The notes under the pieces are model-generated. The model was given only the letters and a program-made list of their open reading frames with translations. It was not told the DNA's origin and did not search any database. Of a stretch of 64,000 nt of DNA, positions 11,301 through 22,562 are shown piece by piece (the first letter of the stretch is position 1; each line of letters opens with the position of its first letter). Origin of the DNA: Berberis thunbergii. Lineage: Eukaryota; Streptophyta; Magnoliopsida; Ranunculales; Berberidaceae. The translations under genes were made by a program, and so were the position numbers. The DNA lies in assembly GCA_003290165.1 (NCBI GenBank), contig QNQO01000524.1, positions 62,001 to 126,000 on the forward strand. The letters are read 5' to 3'.

Positions 11301-14300
11301 AATTCCCTAACCCAACTGAGCACCTCAGTTGAAGTGTTGCATTGTGATAACAAGTGAGAAATTTCCAAAACGAAGCGACGGGCTAAAACAATAGTGTCCA
11401 TAGATTTTATATACTTATTCCGGAGTTGTATGTTTCCACTGTGATGTGGGACTAACTTCACTTCCAACACGTTGTTTGTGAATAACAACTTTATAGAATT
11501 GCAACTAAGGTTTATGTTTCAAATGCGATGCAAACTAGTTTTGCTTCCAACTTTGCTTGTTAGCGAGTTTTTGTCCACATTATCTAAAAAAAGAAGGAAA
11601 TGATATTTTCCACATTTCCACTTCTTCAAAAACACAAATCCTTTAAAAATGTTTGTCTCGCATATTCTACAAACCAAACTACGGAGTTTCCACTTTTTTA
11701 AGAGCACAAAGCCTTCCCTACTTCTCCCAGTCTGTTGGGTTTAAATGAGTTCAATGCCCAATGTTGGGATTAAAGACTCTATTAAAAAATCAAAGTTCAG
11801 AGAATAATCAAAAAGGCAGGGTTGGCTTTCACTTTGGATAAAGATCTGAAGTGAGTTGGATTTGGAGGTGTAATACTTTAATGGGAACGGGAGAAAAGAA
11901 AAGTAGAAGATTCAAAAACTGGGAGCAAATGTGAGATTAGTATAAAATGATCTTAATTAATTTCGTTACAAAGGGAACTAAATGAAAGATAAGTAAATGA
12001 CTAACTTAATATCCAAAAGGTGGGAGGCTTCCTTTCTTGAGTGCTCCAAATTACGAGTGTTAATTGGTTCCTGAAAATCGACCAAACCGACCAAACTGAA
12101 CCTATCCGAACTGAATAAAAATCAAAACCGAACAGTAAAAACTTAACCGAGTTGTATTCGGTTCGGTTTCAATTTTTGATTTTCACACACCCGAATAAAC
12201 CGAACCGAACCCCTATTTCTCTCTTTTTTTAATCCCTCCAAGTCCCAACAAACCCACTTATTTCTCTTTGTTTTTTATCCCTCAAGTCAACCCACTTTTC
12301 CCAAGTCCCAATAAACCCACCTCGAGAACCCTCTCTCTTTTTTTAATCAACAAACCAACCTCTTTCTCTTCTTTTTTTAATCCCCCAAGTCCCAACAAAC
12401 TTACCTCTTTATTTCTTTGTTTAATCCCCACCCCACTTTCTCTTTTGGGATGTGGAAGAGACATAGATTTTTTTCTTCTTCAATCCTCCCCTCGTCACAA
12501 ATCCTCAACTCTTCGTCACTCTCATCTCTCTTCTCCTCATCCATGACCCATTTTCTTCTTATGAAAACCTGGATCAAACAGAGTAAAGGGAAGATTATCA
12601 ACAGAAAATTCTTTGATATCAATTTTGACTCCACCCATCATCATCAACCTCAAAAAAGGCATCTTCTCATTCTCCTTCATCCACCAAAAAATCGGGTAGC
12701 CCAAGTAGAGGGGAGGTTCTCCTTCTCATCATTCTTCTCTTGATTGGAATTTGTTTCTCCTCCTCATTCTTCTCCTTTGTCCTTTCCAATCAGAAATCGA
12801 GCAGCCCAAGTAGAGAGGAGGCTCTCGTCCTCATTCTTCTTCCTACTGCTGATTAGAGTTGTTTCATTTGCATACAAATTATAGCTGTAGAAAAGTATGA
12901 AAAAATAAAAAGGGACAGACCGAAAAAACCGAATTTGAACCTCGGTTCAGTTTCAATTTTTTATTTGAAACTGAACTAAAAACCGAATTCTTAGTTCGGT
13001 TCAATTTGATTTTGGTCCAACTTTGAACCGACCGAACCAATTAACACCCCTACTTTGTACACTCCAGTTTATCTCATGCTATCACAAATCAATGGGGTAT
13101 ACTTGAGGTATTCTTAAAAGAATATCATACTTTCTTGTTACCTATGTTGGGAACATATTCTTGATTCGTGAGGATGGCGTTTTGTTCCTTTGTGGGGGAG
13201 ACCGGCTACTTGTTCACTCCTTCCTCTATCAATTGCTCTTCTTTTATGTAATCTTATGTAGATAACATAATCTTTTCCACCTTTTTTGACATACAGTGAG
13301 GAACTTTCTTTGGAAAGATCCATCCAGAACAAAGGTTTCATGCTTTGTAATCGGTACCTGTGTGCTCTAGGAAGGAGTTTGCTAGTTTGCAAATTTGAAA
13401 CTTGACAAATACATATACTACCTTTATGGGCAAGTGGCTTTGGCAATAAATTAAAGAAACTGTGACCCATTGAAGAAAAGATAATTTCAGCGAAATAGGC
13501 AAGGGGTAACAATCGTTCACTCTCTCCTTTCCTATCTCATTCTATCCACCCTTTCCCTTATGTTTGTTGGATTCCATGCAACCAAACATGCCCCAAGTGA
13601 GCATTCAACAATGCATACATATAGAAATCATGCATAGAAAGAGATGCTTAATTGTGGTACCTTTGAATTTGTGAACCAAGTCAACGCCATCAATGACCCG
13701 GATGCGTGAATCTGCAGATGTAATAAGCACTTCAGAGGAACTCCCTGGGGCAAACTGTTTAAAGGAGTCAATTTAACAAGAAGGTTCAGAGCTCTTGCAA
13801 ATAGTAAAGATCATATCCAAAAATTTAGAAATGTATAACAGTAACAAACAGCATATTCAACGGAGTAGGTAAGACTGTACGCTTCCTTATTACCTGAAAA
13901 CCAGTGATTTTCTTGAGATGTGATTTCTTTTTTCTATTTTGGAGATTGATTTGACTTTTCTGGTGCAGCTTGTTTTCTGAAGAAAAGGCCACAATAGAGG
14001 ATAGGGAAGCATTAGTTAATTATAAGCCAATAAGATGTAAAAACCAAAAACAAAACCTTCTAAAAGTAGTAACAGAGACCTAGAAAGAAAGAGTAAATGA
14101 AAGCTATGTCCATTACACCACAAATATAAGTTCAGTCATCTTGCAATCAGTCATAGTTTATGTAACAAGGAGAAAAAAAAATTTAACTAAATTCCCCCAT
14201 CGGACATGTATTGGACACTCCAACAGCCAGACACGTGTTGGTCTTCGGACACTCCCAATGGATTATCTTGCAATCAGTTATAGCTTGAGATCGTAAATTT

Positions 14301-17300
14301 TTCACTTATTTATAAATGTTACAATTATGTTATGGAAACTGAGTAGCACATATATAGCCTTCGTAACACATGTATAGAAATGTCAGTTTATAAGTAAAAC
14401 AATATGACTAAATAAATATGTTTTTTAAAGATTCAATATTATTCAGTAAAACACGTATTCATATGGTATTGTCCGTGCCATGCTTGTGATTTTTAGTTTG
14501 ACGTGTTTGACACCTTGTAGATACCTCGTATTTGTGTGAGATGTCGACATGTGTTGTTGTCATTGTTACCAGTAGGGTTGGCAAAGGGGCGGATTTTCAC
14601 GGATATCCGCCCCACCCACCCAATCCGCATGGGGCGGATTTGGATGTGGCTAAATGGATTTTCGGCTGGTTTCGGAGATCTGAACGATATCCGTTGGATA
14701 TTCGGGGCAGATACGGATTTAGTCATATCCGCCCCGCGGATATCCGTTTATGTGTAGGGTGAACATTGTTGTACAAACTCCAACATCATTGTTAGCCTTT
14801 CTATACTTGAGGAGTACAAACTTCCCAAGCCTACCCCATCTTCTCTCTCATATTTCAATTATTGAATTCTCAAAAGCCCCAAATCTCTCCACTATCCCTC
14901 TATCTTCATGTGTTTCACTCTTCTCCACTCCTTTTTACATTTTCTCTCTTTGACCTTGTCTTGCTGCAAACATCAAGAGACTTAGCATTTGGAACCCTAC
15001 TATGAGCCCCACAAGCAAACTTATTCAAGATGAACAACTGCGAAAGATCAGCTGTCCATTCCTCATGATCATCATCTTGAGACACTTCCCAAATCTCCAC
15101 ATTCTTTGAATCCAACAACATCAACCATGACTCCAAACTATCAACCTCTTCTTCTCCAAATCATCCATGTCAGATTACTGTGACTTTGATTATGAACTGA
15201 CTTTGATGAAGGAAGAAAAGTCGTTTGAAGAGACTTGCTCTTCTCCTTTCGAAACCGAAAAGCTCGGAAGAGAGAAGGAGCCATTGAGACTTGTGACTAT
15301 CCTTATCAACTAAAGCATAATCTTATTTGTAATTGAAGGGAACAATCGAAGCAAGCAACTGATGGATCTGGTTCTTCTTCCTAACGGACAAATAGACACA
15401 AGAACCCCTCTCCAGCCGCACAGCCACCCTCTCTCGCCGGCACAACACTCCCTCTCTCGTCACACAGCCTTCTCCCTCCCGCACAACCCTCTTCCAGACA
15501 CAAGCACACAACCCTCTCCACCATTAGATCTAAGAGAAGCAGAAAAATATATATTAAAAAAAATTAAGGGATAATCGGGGTGGGGCGGATATCCACCAAT
15601 CCGTCCGAATTGGGGATGGATTTTAAAAATTTATACAAACGGATATCCAGGGTGGATTAGGGGATCCACGGTCCCTGGCGGGGATGGATTTGCCCAAATC
15701 CGCCCCAATCCGCCCCGTTGCCATCCCTATTACCCAGGTCATAAACAACATATTGATGCTTTTAAGTTCATACATGCAAATGGTTGCTGCAGTGGAATAA
15801 AATCATTATATAGTTTTATATGTTGTCATGCTACATAGGTCATAAGGACAATTGTTGTATGGTTTCAATGTTCAGTGTTCAAACAGGTAAATAATTGTTG
15901 CTATATTAATAAAACAAGTAAACAACATTTCCAATTACAATAAGTATGACAGCACATCATTCCGTTAAACTGGTAACAGTTAATGCACAGTTGCACTTGT
16001 AACAAGCAACTCAGATATGATGTAAATAACCATGAAGCAGATAGTAACAAAAACAAAAACAAAAACAAAATTATATGGTCATACCCGATGTGTTGTATAA
16101 ACAGCAGGTGCCCTTGTATGAGCCAACTAGAGCACCCTTCAAAAGTCAACAAAATTAAACCCTTCAGCCACAGACAATAATTTTCTGTAAGTATTCTTAA
16201 GTGCACAAATCGGGAAAACATGACTAGACCTGGCCATCAGGTGTATAGCAAGCAGCAGTCACCATCTCATGTAGATCATTCCAATCGACAACTTGACGAT
16301 CCGGAATACTCCATATGCGAACCTTAGCGTCTAATGATCCACTTATGAAGTAATTATCGTCCACAGGATTGAACTGGATACAAGTTACTGTTTCAAGGGC
16401 AACAGAAAGTATCCAAGTAACAAGGCCAGCGAGATACTATAAGATATAGCTTCAAAAGAAAGCTAACGTAATTAGGAAAAAAGAAAAAGCTTAGAAATCA
16501 TGTTATGCTCAGTCGCTCACCATAATCACTGTGGGAGAACACTTTCAAGCACGAATTGTTACCCATTTGCCACAGCCGAACTGTTTTGTCCATTGACGAT
16601 GAGAGCAGATACTGAAAATGAGAAGTGAGTATTAAAACTTAATAAAGCTTTGAATGGCTAAAATCTTGGTAACCTACTGCAGAACAGGACATAGATAAAG
16701 TTGTCAATTTGGAGTGGGAGGAAATGTCAATACTATAATATAAAAATAATTGTACTCCTAAATGATTGTTAGATTGGAAAAAATTTTGAAACTGTATCCT
16801 CCATGTAAATCTAGAAGAATTGTTCTCTCTTTAGACTCAAAGAGTAGTTTTAACTTTATCCAAACACCTAACATTTCCATCCACAATGGGAAACCTTTTC
16901 TGATTTTCACATATGTTGATGTTGGAAATAGTGCAGGCGCTCCTGCACTAGCTTCCTAATAAACAAATTGCAAAACTGCTCACTGAAAACATGTAGGGTG
17001 TCAATATAAGTGTATAAACAGAAGAATAAAGATCATAATAATAGTATCCAAGAGTAAGCAAACAAACAACAACAATGCCACTATCTATACATTATCCTCT
17101 ATATTCGATGACTGCATGTGTGTGGAGAGGAATCAAACTTCTCTCACTACCACAATGACATAGTATCAATTCAAAACTGAAAATAGTCATGATAGACCTC
17201 CATTGAACAATTTAGGGTTAGATACAGTTTAAAGTATCAATAGGATCTGAAGGCCCTCAAGGGAAAAGAAATTGTTTAGACATTAATTTTTGGGAACGAG

Positions 17301-20300
17301 TTACAGCACACAACACCCAAAACGTAAAATCCTATTTGAGTTTTTTCAAAACTGTTGGGATGTTGTGAATTTATGATGTGGTGGATAATCCACTGAGGAG
17401 TTTCACACAATCAATTCGTTGCCTGTTCCATCGCTAAACAACAGCTAATTGTCAAGGTCTGAGCTTGACCGGGATGACATATAAAATCATTGCCAAAGCT
17501 TTATAAGCAAAGCGAAGGCCACCTTCAATTCAGGCAGCAATCTGTGATAGTGTGAATGATGGTTCAATGGAAGCTTACAAACCAAAACATACCAAAAGAT
17601 AATTGAAGCTTGATAGACAAAGTTTGTTCACTTTAATAATAACTCTCTAAACTTCAAAACTGGCTACAAACTTGATTTCTAACCTATTTAAGCAAAATCT
17701 TAATGCTTTGCAAGTGGGAATCTCAACATGCTCCACAATGACTGAGTGTGACCCCACCGATCAATAAAGCTCACCAAATGTATGGAGAGATACTCCATGA
17801 CCATCGTGTTCCCAATCGTTGCAGTGTCACTCTACCAAGCCCTCTTGTGTGCAACCACAGTGCATTTCGATGCAGCAACAACTTTTCTAAAGATGACTTT
17901 GCTGGTGAAACACAATTAGGGAGACGAAGTTATTCGCACTCCAAGCATTTGTTTGTACTTTGTACTACCTCGTGATTGTTACTACTCTCATGAGATCAAG
18001 GTTATGTGGCACAACCAGATTCAGTCAGTACCACTACCACCACCCCCACAAGCTTATGAATATTCTAATTGTGATAATGAGACTATTTACCATCACATAA
18101 TACATCATGTACCACCATCAGACATACTTTCTGATCTGATTTGGGATAAGTTTGAAGCTCGATTTGAAGAGAGCACAAAAATCTTCAACTAATGAAGTAC
18201 ATATGCTATGACACAGAAATTTATCTTGATAATTGTGTTTGGTGGGAAATTTTTAATTTGATTGTTCGTGGTACTAGCAATTACTAAGGGAAAGTCCGAG
18301 GTTGACTATTAGTGAAGCACTTTTCGAAGATATCATCCTCAAGCTCAAGGACTAGTTTTTCAAAGCGGGGGAGAAAGGTGTAATATTGAGTTATTTTTTT
18401 ATTTATTTTATTAATGGGTCGATCCATTAAAAGCTCAAGTATGAGTTAGAAGTCCAATAGGAATTAGGTCTAGGGTTTACAGAGTTTAAATTGACATGAA
18501 GAATAAGTTGTAATCGGTTTAGTTTGAGTTTTGAGAATTAATTGAATTTGTCAAACTTTTTCAATTCAAGTTTCAATAAATTGGTTTGTTAGCTTTTGTT
18601 GAACCCATCAATTCTTGCAGATAATCGTATGCTCTTCGTACACATCAAACACAGGTGGTTACTCCGAATCAATGGTGACTTTTCGCGACATTTTTCTCCA
18701 AAATCGTACGTTCGATACCAAAATTGGATGGGTTCAGCGAAAGCTTACAAACCAAAACATAACTGAAACTTGGTAACAACGTTTCTTCACTCTCTGATAG
18801 TAATTCTCTAAATTTCAAAACTGACTACAAACTTGATTTCTATCATATTTAAGCAAAAACCTAATAAAACCATGGACCCCTACTTGGGCTTATATTGGAC
18901 AGGCCCAATTATAAATTAATAATTACAAATACGAATAACCCAATATTACATTAGTAAAAACTTGAAAACTTTGCAGGGTGTAAGAAATATTGATCTCAAA
19001 AACCCCTATGATCCATCGGTTGCAATCCGTCGTTGTTTGGCAAGGGCTGAGATGATCGAGAAGGCCGGTAGGGGTATTTGGTGGTAGACCAATGAACATT
19101 TGATGGGAGTTTTATGTTCCATCTATACAACTATGGTGCATCAGATATCATATCTGCAGCTTGGACATTGATTGGACATTGAATGAGGGTGTGGAGAAGA
19201 GTAAAAATTTGATCTCTGGGGCAGAGACCTAACATTGGTAAGATGTTTAGACCAGATCTGATCAGTGATATGAAGTGACGATGGTGCAAAGCGATGGTGC
19301 GTGACTTGTGAATCTTCAACCAGATCTAGACAGACCAGTCTGATGACGAGAACGACAAAAGATTAGTTTCCTGGTAGGATAATGGGAGGAGAGACCGTTT
19401 CGCATTGGTTTCAGGCACCTAGGAGGGTTTTCGTTGTGGCTTAGATAGCTTGGCGTGGGTCATGTTAAAGCAGATAAATTAATTTGGTTCAGTTTTTTTT
19501 TTAAGGTGGGCTTCATTGTAACTAAGATTGTATTGTAGTTGAATATTACTTTATAAAAACAAATAGATGAACTAAAAGCTAAGATTTGTGCAACAAAGTT
19601 GAGATGACCAGGCACTATGCCTGCTCCTAGGAGACGAGTTTGTTTATGCGACTAAGGTACATCCTGCACTTGGCATTGCCTACTAGCTGTTTTGACATTT
19701 TAGTAGAGGAGAGCAATCTTATTGGTGTATGGTTTTCTGAGAATTCAGGGGGTTGCATTATTTACAGTTTCGGTGTGAATTAGAGGCAATTGTTGGATTC
19801 GTTCTTTACTTTTTGGGTGGCCTTTTGTTTTGTTGTTAAAGCTGCTCTATCTGTTAGCAATAGTCAAAATGAATATAATATTTCACGGAATGATTTTGCT
19901 ACAAGGAAAAACAAAGATATTCTATATATTCAAATAAACAAAGAGGTGAAAAACATGAGAAGAAAAATAAATTGGCATAAGTAGCCTGTTAAACATCATC
20001 TTATAGATTTCAGATAGTCCAATAACCATACAACCATTCTACAGTTCTGAACACTACAAGGAAGTAAGATTTATAGTCAAATAGTACATTGCTAGAAATG
20101 TTCAATTAAATTACAAACAATAAAGAAGGTAATGGTATTAAGCTTACCTGAGATTTTGACCATGAGAGGTCAAGCACATCATCAAGGTGTCCACAGAAAG
20201 AGCAGACGGGCTTTTCTGAAAGTGCAAAAACAGTCTCAGGCACAACAATATGGTCCAAGCTGATAGATTTTCGGCTAATTGACGTCCTTCCTCTTCTCTT

Positions 20301-21776
20301 CTTTTCCAAATGATTTTCAGCACTTGATGAAACCACTGCTAGTTCGGGTGACCCATTGGCCCCAAAGTACAGATTTAAATTCACATCTTCTGACTTCTCC
20401 AACAACAAATCACCCTTCCTTTGCGATTCCTCAACTTGCCAAACATGAATTACACAATCCTCCCCTGCACTCGCCAGATACCGTCCATCCAAGCTGAATT
20501 TAATACACCAAATGGATCCATTATGGGCTTGAATTTCTTGACACTTATACAGTCCTGTAACCTCCTTACAAGATTTCCCATACTGCCTGACCCTCACCTT
20601 CTCCGGCCCATGAAACAAAGTCTCCTGGCTATCATCCGTGGCAGAGCTCGACCTTCTCCCACCCTTCTCTGACGAAGTATCCCTCTCATCACTGCTCCGC
20701 CTCTCTCGATGTCCTGTCACACTACTTGCAACATTCCTAATGCTCTGAAACCAACTCCCCTTCTTTTTTGACTTTGCCCGGCCACTATGACTACTATCCT
20801 CATTTGAATCCAAATCAGCCTTCTTCCCATTCAATTGCTCCACATTCTGCCTCCGCATCAACTCCTGAACAATAGGGGAATGCCCAACACACATCTCAAA
20901 CTCCTCCATAGTCAACTGCCTCCCAGTCCCAACCTCCCTAACCTTGTTCCACATCCCATCCTCTCTGATCTCATTAACCACAAACTCCTTCCCATTATCC
21001 AAATTCTTAATTGTACAAACCTTCTCAACCCCATCACAATCCTCTGACCCCTCCACGACCTCCCCATCCCCCGAATTCTCACTGGGGTTAGGGTTTGCAC
21101 TATCAGCTCTGATCTCTTCCACCCTCTTCGCTGACTTCCCAATTGGCGGTTTATTGGGACTAGAAGCAAAGTTAGAAGTAACACAAGATCCAATACTCCC
21201 ATTATTGCTTCTTGATTTCGACAAAAGATGGGTTTTTTCACTATTTACAAAAGACCCATTTTGATTTTGAATAGAATTAATTGAATGAATTGAAGTAGAA
21301 GCAATAGAACTGGAAGATGAAGAAGAACAACAATTACAATGACCTGATGAAGAGGTGGCGGAATCGGATTTAGATCTCAAAATGCCGCAAGACCCACAAC
21401 TCTGTTTGCTCTGTTTGAGCTCCTGCGCATCAGACGAAGAGGAATCATTCGAAGATCTCTCTTTGAGGGTCTGGGATGGCTTCAATCTCGATAAAGAAGG
21501 GTCAGAGCTGAGACCCATTTCTTGGAGAAGCCTCTTTCGACGCTCTTCGACCGAAGATGGCTCAGTGATCCAAACCTCGTAGGTGGAGGAGAGACTATTT
21601 GGGAATCTGGGGACGTAATTGAGAGTGGGTTCTTCGGGTTCTTCGACATCTGATGAAGAACACGAAGACGATATAGCAGAGAGGACTCGATCGAGTGACT
21701 CGTAAAACAACTCTTCTTCTTCTTCTCCTTCTCCTGATTCTTCTTCTTCGTCTTCGGCTTCAGCTGGGTTGCTCAT
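7713..21776 (-). CDS. WD40-repeat protein, WDR44-like, seven exons
   Basis: Exons, in gene order: 21776-20148, 16611-16521, 16387-16230, 16136-16085, 13976-13894, 13754-13661 and 8302-7713. All six introns have GT...AG ends and the phases join without a break to 898 residues. The N-terminus is acidic (Glu-rich, about residues 7-22) and serine-rich, then comes a conserved block around [22 protein letters not shown] repeats begin near residue 415 ([19 protein letters not shown]) and continue across the short exons; the protein ends [14 protein letters not shown]. Plants have a small family of such proteins. Their animal relative WDR44 binds Rab11, but the plant function is not settled, so I infer only a scaffold role. 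The start ATG at 21776 is the first in frame. The gene is long because its introns took in transposons (12052, 14573, 18379). Confidence 0.92.
8303..12051 (-). other. Intron 6 of the WD40 gene, left part
   Basis: No coding sequence is seen. It contains two small direct duplications: about 32 bp around acaattaggaatattgagag (10118 and 10176) and about 45 bp around tagtttaaataggcctttgg (10601 and 10652). Both look like local replication slippage. Confidence 0.6.
12052..13052. mobile_element. Non-autonomous hAT-type element in WD40 intron 6
   Basis: The ends are inverted repeats: TACGAGTGTTAATTGGTT on the left, and TAGGGGTGTTAATTGGTT as the reverse complement of the right end. Subterminal regions are full of AACCGAACC/GGTTCGGTT repeats in both orientations, a common design in plant hAT elements. 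The 1-kb element has a CT-rich core and no transposase. The presumed 8-bp duplication is degenerate (ctccaaat against ctttgtac), so assignment rests on the ends and the repeats. Confidence 0.7.
13661..13754 (-). CDS. WD40 gene, exon 6
   Basis: This 94-nt exon encodes [20 protein letters not shown] and on to VHKFK, a WD-like repeat. The donor is G|GTACCA. The intron that follows is 5.36 kb. Confidence 0.9.
13894..13976 (-). CDS. WD40 gene, exon 5
   Basis: This 83-nt exon encodes a basic linker, [17 protein letters not shown] and on to ITGFQ, a lysine-rich insertion between WD repeats typical of this subfamily. It is bounded by TTCAG and GTAATA. Confidence 0.88.
14573..15729. mobile_element. 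Non-autonomous hAT-type element in WD40 intron 4
   Basis: The terminal inverted repeats are TAGGGTTGGCAA and, from the right end, TAGGGATGGCAA. Both subterminal regions carry many copies of GGGGCGGATTT and GGATATCCG in both orientations, probable transposase-binding repeats. Length is 1157 bp. The flanks gttaccag and ttacccag may be a mutated 8-bp duplication. The core has no transposase; open frames inside it are not gene-like. Confidence 0.75.
16085..16136 (-). CDS. WD40 gene, exon 4
   Basis: This 52-nt exon encodes [17 protein letters not shown]. It is too short to show as an open frame, but the acceptor (TTGAAG) and donor (GTATGA) and the phase fit both neighbours. Confidence 0.88.
16230..16387 (-). 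CDS. WD40 gene, exon 3
   Basis: This 158-nt exon encodes a full WD repeat with the ends [18 protein letters not shown] and [10 protein letters not shown], then [19 protein letters not shown]. Its donor is CAG|GTCTAG. Confidence 0.92.
16521..16611 (-). CDS. WD40 gene, exon 2
   Basis: This 91-nt exon encodes [19 protein letters not shown] and on to HSDYV, completing the second WD repeat ([10 protein letters not shown] is its WD-type end). It is bounded by TTTCAG before and GTGAGC after. Confidence 0.92.
16612..18378 (-). other. Intron 1 of the WD40 gene, left part, with retroelement remnants
   Basis: Bases 17565-17705 are a diverged direct copy of 18735-18860 inside the LTR at 18379, so they are probably a decayed piece of the other LTR. 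Between them, about 17745-18378, lies degenerate internal sequence ending in a polypurine tract. No intact frame is present. Confidence 0.5.
18379..18950 (+). mobile_element. LTR (gypsy-type) with preceding polypurine tract, in WD40 intron 1
   Basis: The 572-bp segment begins TGTAATATT and ends AATATTACA, a perfect 9-bp inverted end of TG...CA type. It is preceded by the polypurine tract AAGCGGGGGAGAAAGG (about 18363-18378), so it is a 3' LTR on the plus strand. Part of the LTR is repeated at 17565-17705. I see no matching full 5' LTR and no pol, so the element is mostly deleted. Gypsy rather than copia is inferred only from the tract style. Confidence 0.65.
18951..20147 (-). other. Intron 1 of the WD40 gene, right part
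   Basis: I see no gene. Several short open frames occur without family features. The region may hold further retroelement debris but I cannot name it. Confidence 0.5.
20148..21776 (-). CDS. WD40 gene, exon 1
   Basis: This exon gives 543 residues: the acidic/serine-rich N-terminus, a [20 protein letters not shown] block, the first WD repeat (about residues 417-448) and the start of the second (from about 529). It ends in phase 0 at CAG|GTAAGC. The open frame runs 13 codons further into intron 1; that tail is not coding. Confidence 0.92.
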
Positions 21777-22372
21777 AGTGATTGTGAATGACTCTTCATT
21801 TGCAGTGGATGAATCGGAGAAGAGTGTGCGCGAATATAAGGAGCAGAGGAAACGGAGGAGAAACAGAGAGACTGGTTTGGTGGAAGTAAAGAAGAAAGCA
21901 GTGGTGGTGGAAGTAGATCTGTTGGTGGAAATAGCAGAGATGAAAGAGAGGACAAAGAGAGTGAGGGGTGATGAAATGAATGGAGAGAGACCGGTCGGCT
22001 ATGTTGTTTATGTTTTAGGATTAGTAAATCTACTCTACGCGGTTAACACGAAATTAAAATTGAGTGTTGATCTTGTGGTTGTAGTTGTTGGATTGGTACA
22101 TTTAGAGCTGGTTTTAGGTTTTGGTCTCTATTTGTTTAGGTTTATTTAATGTGATTATATTGTCTTTGAGACCTAGTGATTGGTAAGTCAATGTCGTGGA
22201 CTAGTTTGTGCTACCATCTATCAATTTCCGAAAAAAAATTGCGACTAGTACTTGGTAAGATGGATTTACAAGGACTTCCTTGTCCAGTTTTTTTTTTTTT
22301 TGTTAAGAATAGTGAGGTCATTTTCGATTAGTTCCATTTTTTGTTCAATCCAATTTCACATATTTCGCTCAT
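21777..22372 (-). promoter_or_regulatory. 5' UTR and promoter region of the WD40 gene
   Basis: On the minus strand the leader is CT-rich with GAGA-like stretches, as in many housekeeping-type plant genes. No clear TATA box was found. The open frame 21769-22149 (+) is the antisense of this leader and has no support as a gene. Confidence 0.45.
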
Positions 22373-22562
22373 CAAAAATTCTAGATGTCGAGGAAATGAG
22401 CGAGGAAACCAGCGAGGGAAATGAGGTGGAGGGGGTGAAAACCGTTCACTCTCCTCGAGATGTGCGCGTTGACTTTTTGTGCGTGCATCTCGAGGGGGTG
22501 AACGATTTCCACCCCCTCCACCTCATTTCCCTCGCTCATTTCCTCGACAGCTAGCAAAGCTC
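22373..22562. mobile_element. Palindromic MULE-type MITE, copy 1
   Basis: The 190-bp near-perfect foldback has ends (AAAATTCTAGATGTCGAGG ... CCTCGACAGCTAGC) flanked by a perfect 9-bp duplication TTCGCTCAT (22364-22372 and 22563-22571). A 9-bp duplication with long inverted ends points to Mutator-like mobilisation. There is no coding capacity; open frames across it are by-products of the palindrome. Confidence 0.9.

Noticed and set aside
12268..12743. Overlapping open frames in WD40 intron 6
   Set aside because: They lie in the CT-rich core of a hAT-type element and have only low-complexity translation.
20106..20147. Extension of the WD40 exon 1 frame past 20148
   Set aside because: The frame crosses a clear CAG|GTAAGC donor, and the next WD40 segment continues in phase at 16611.
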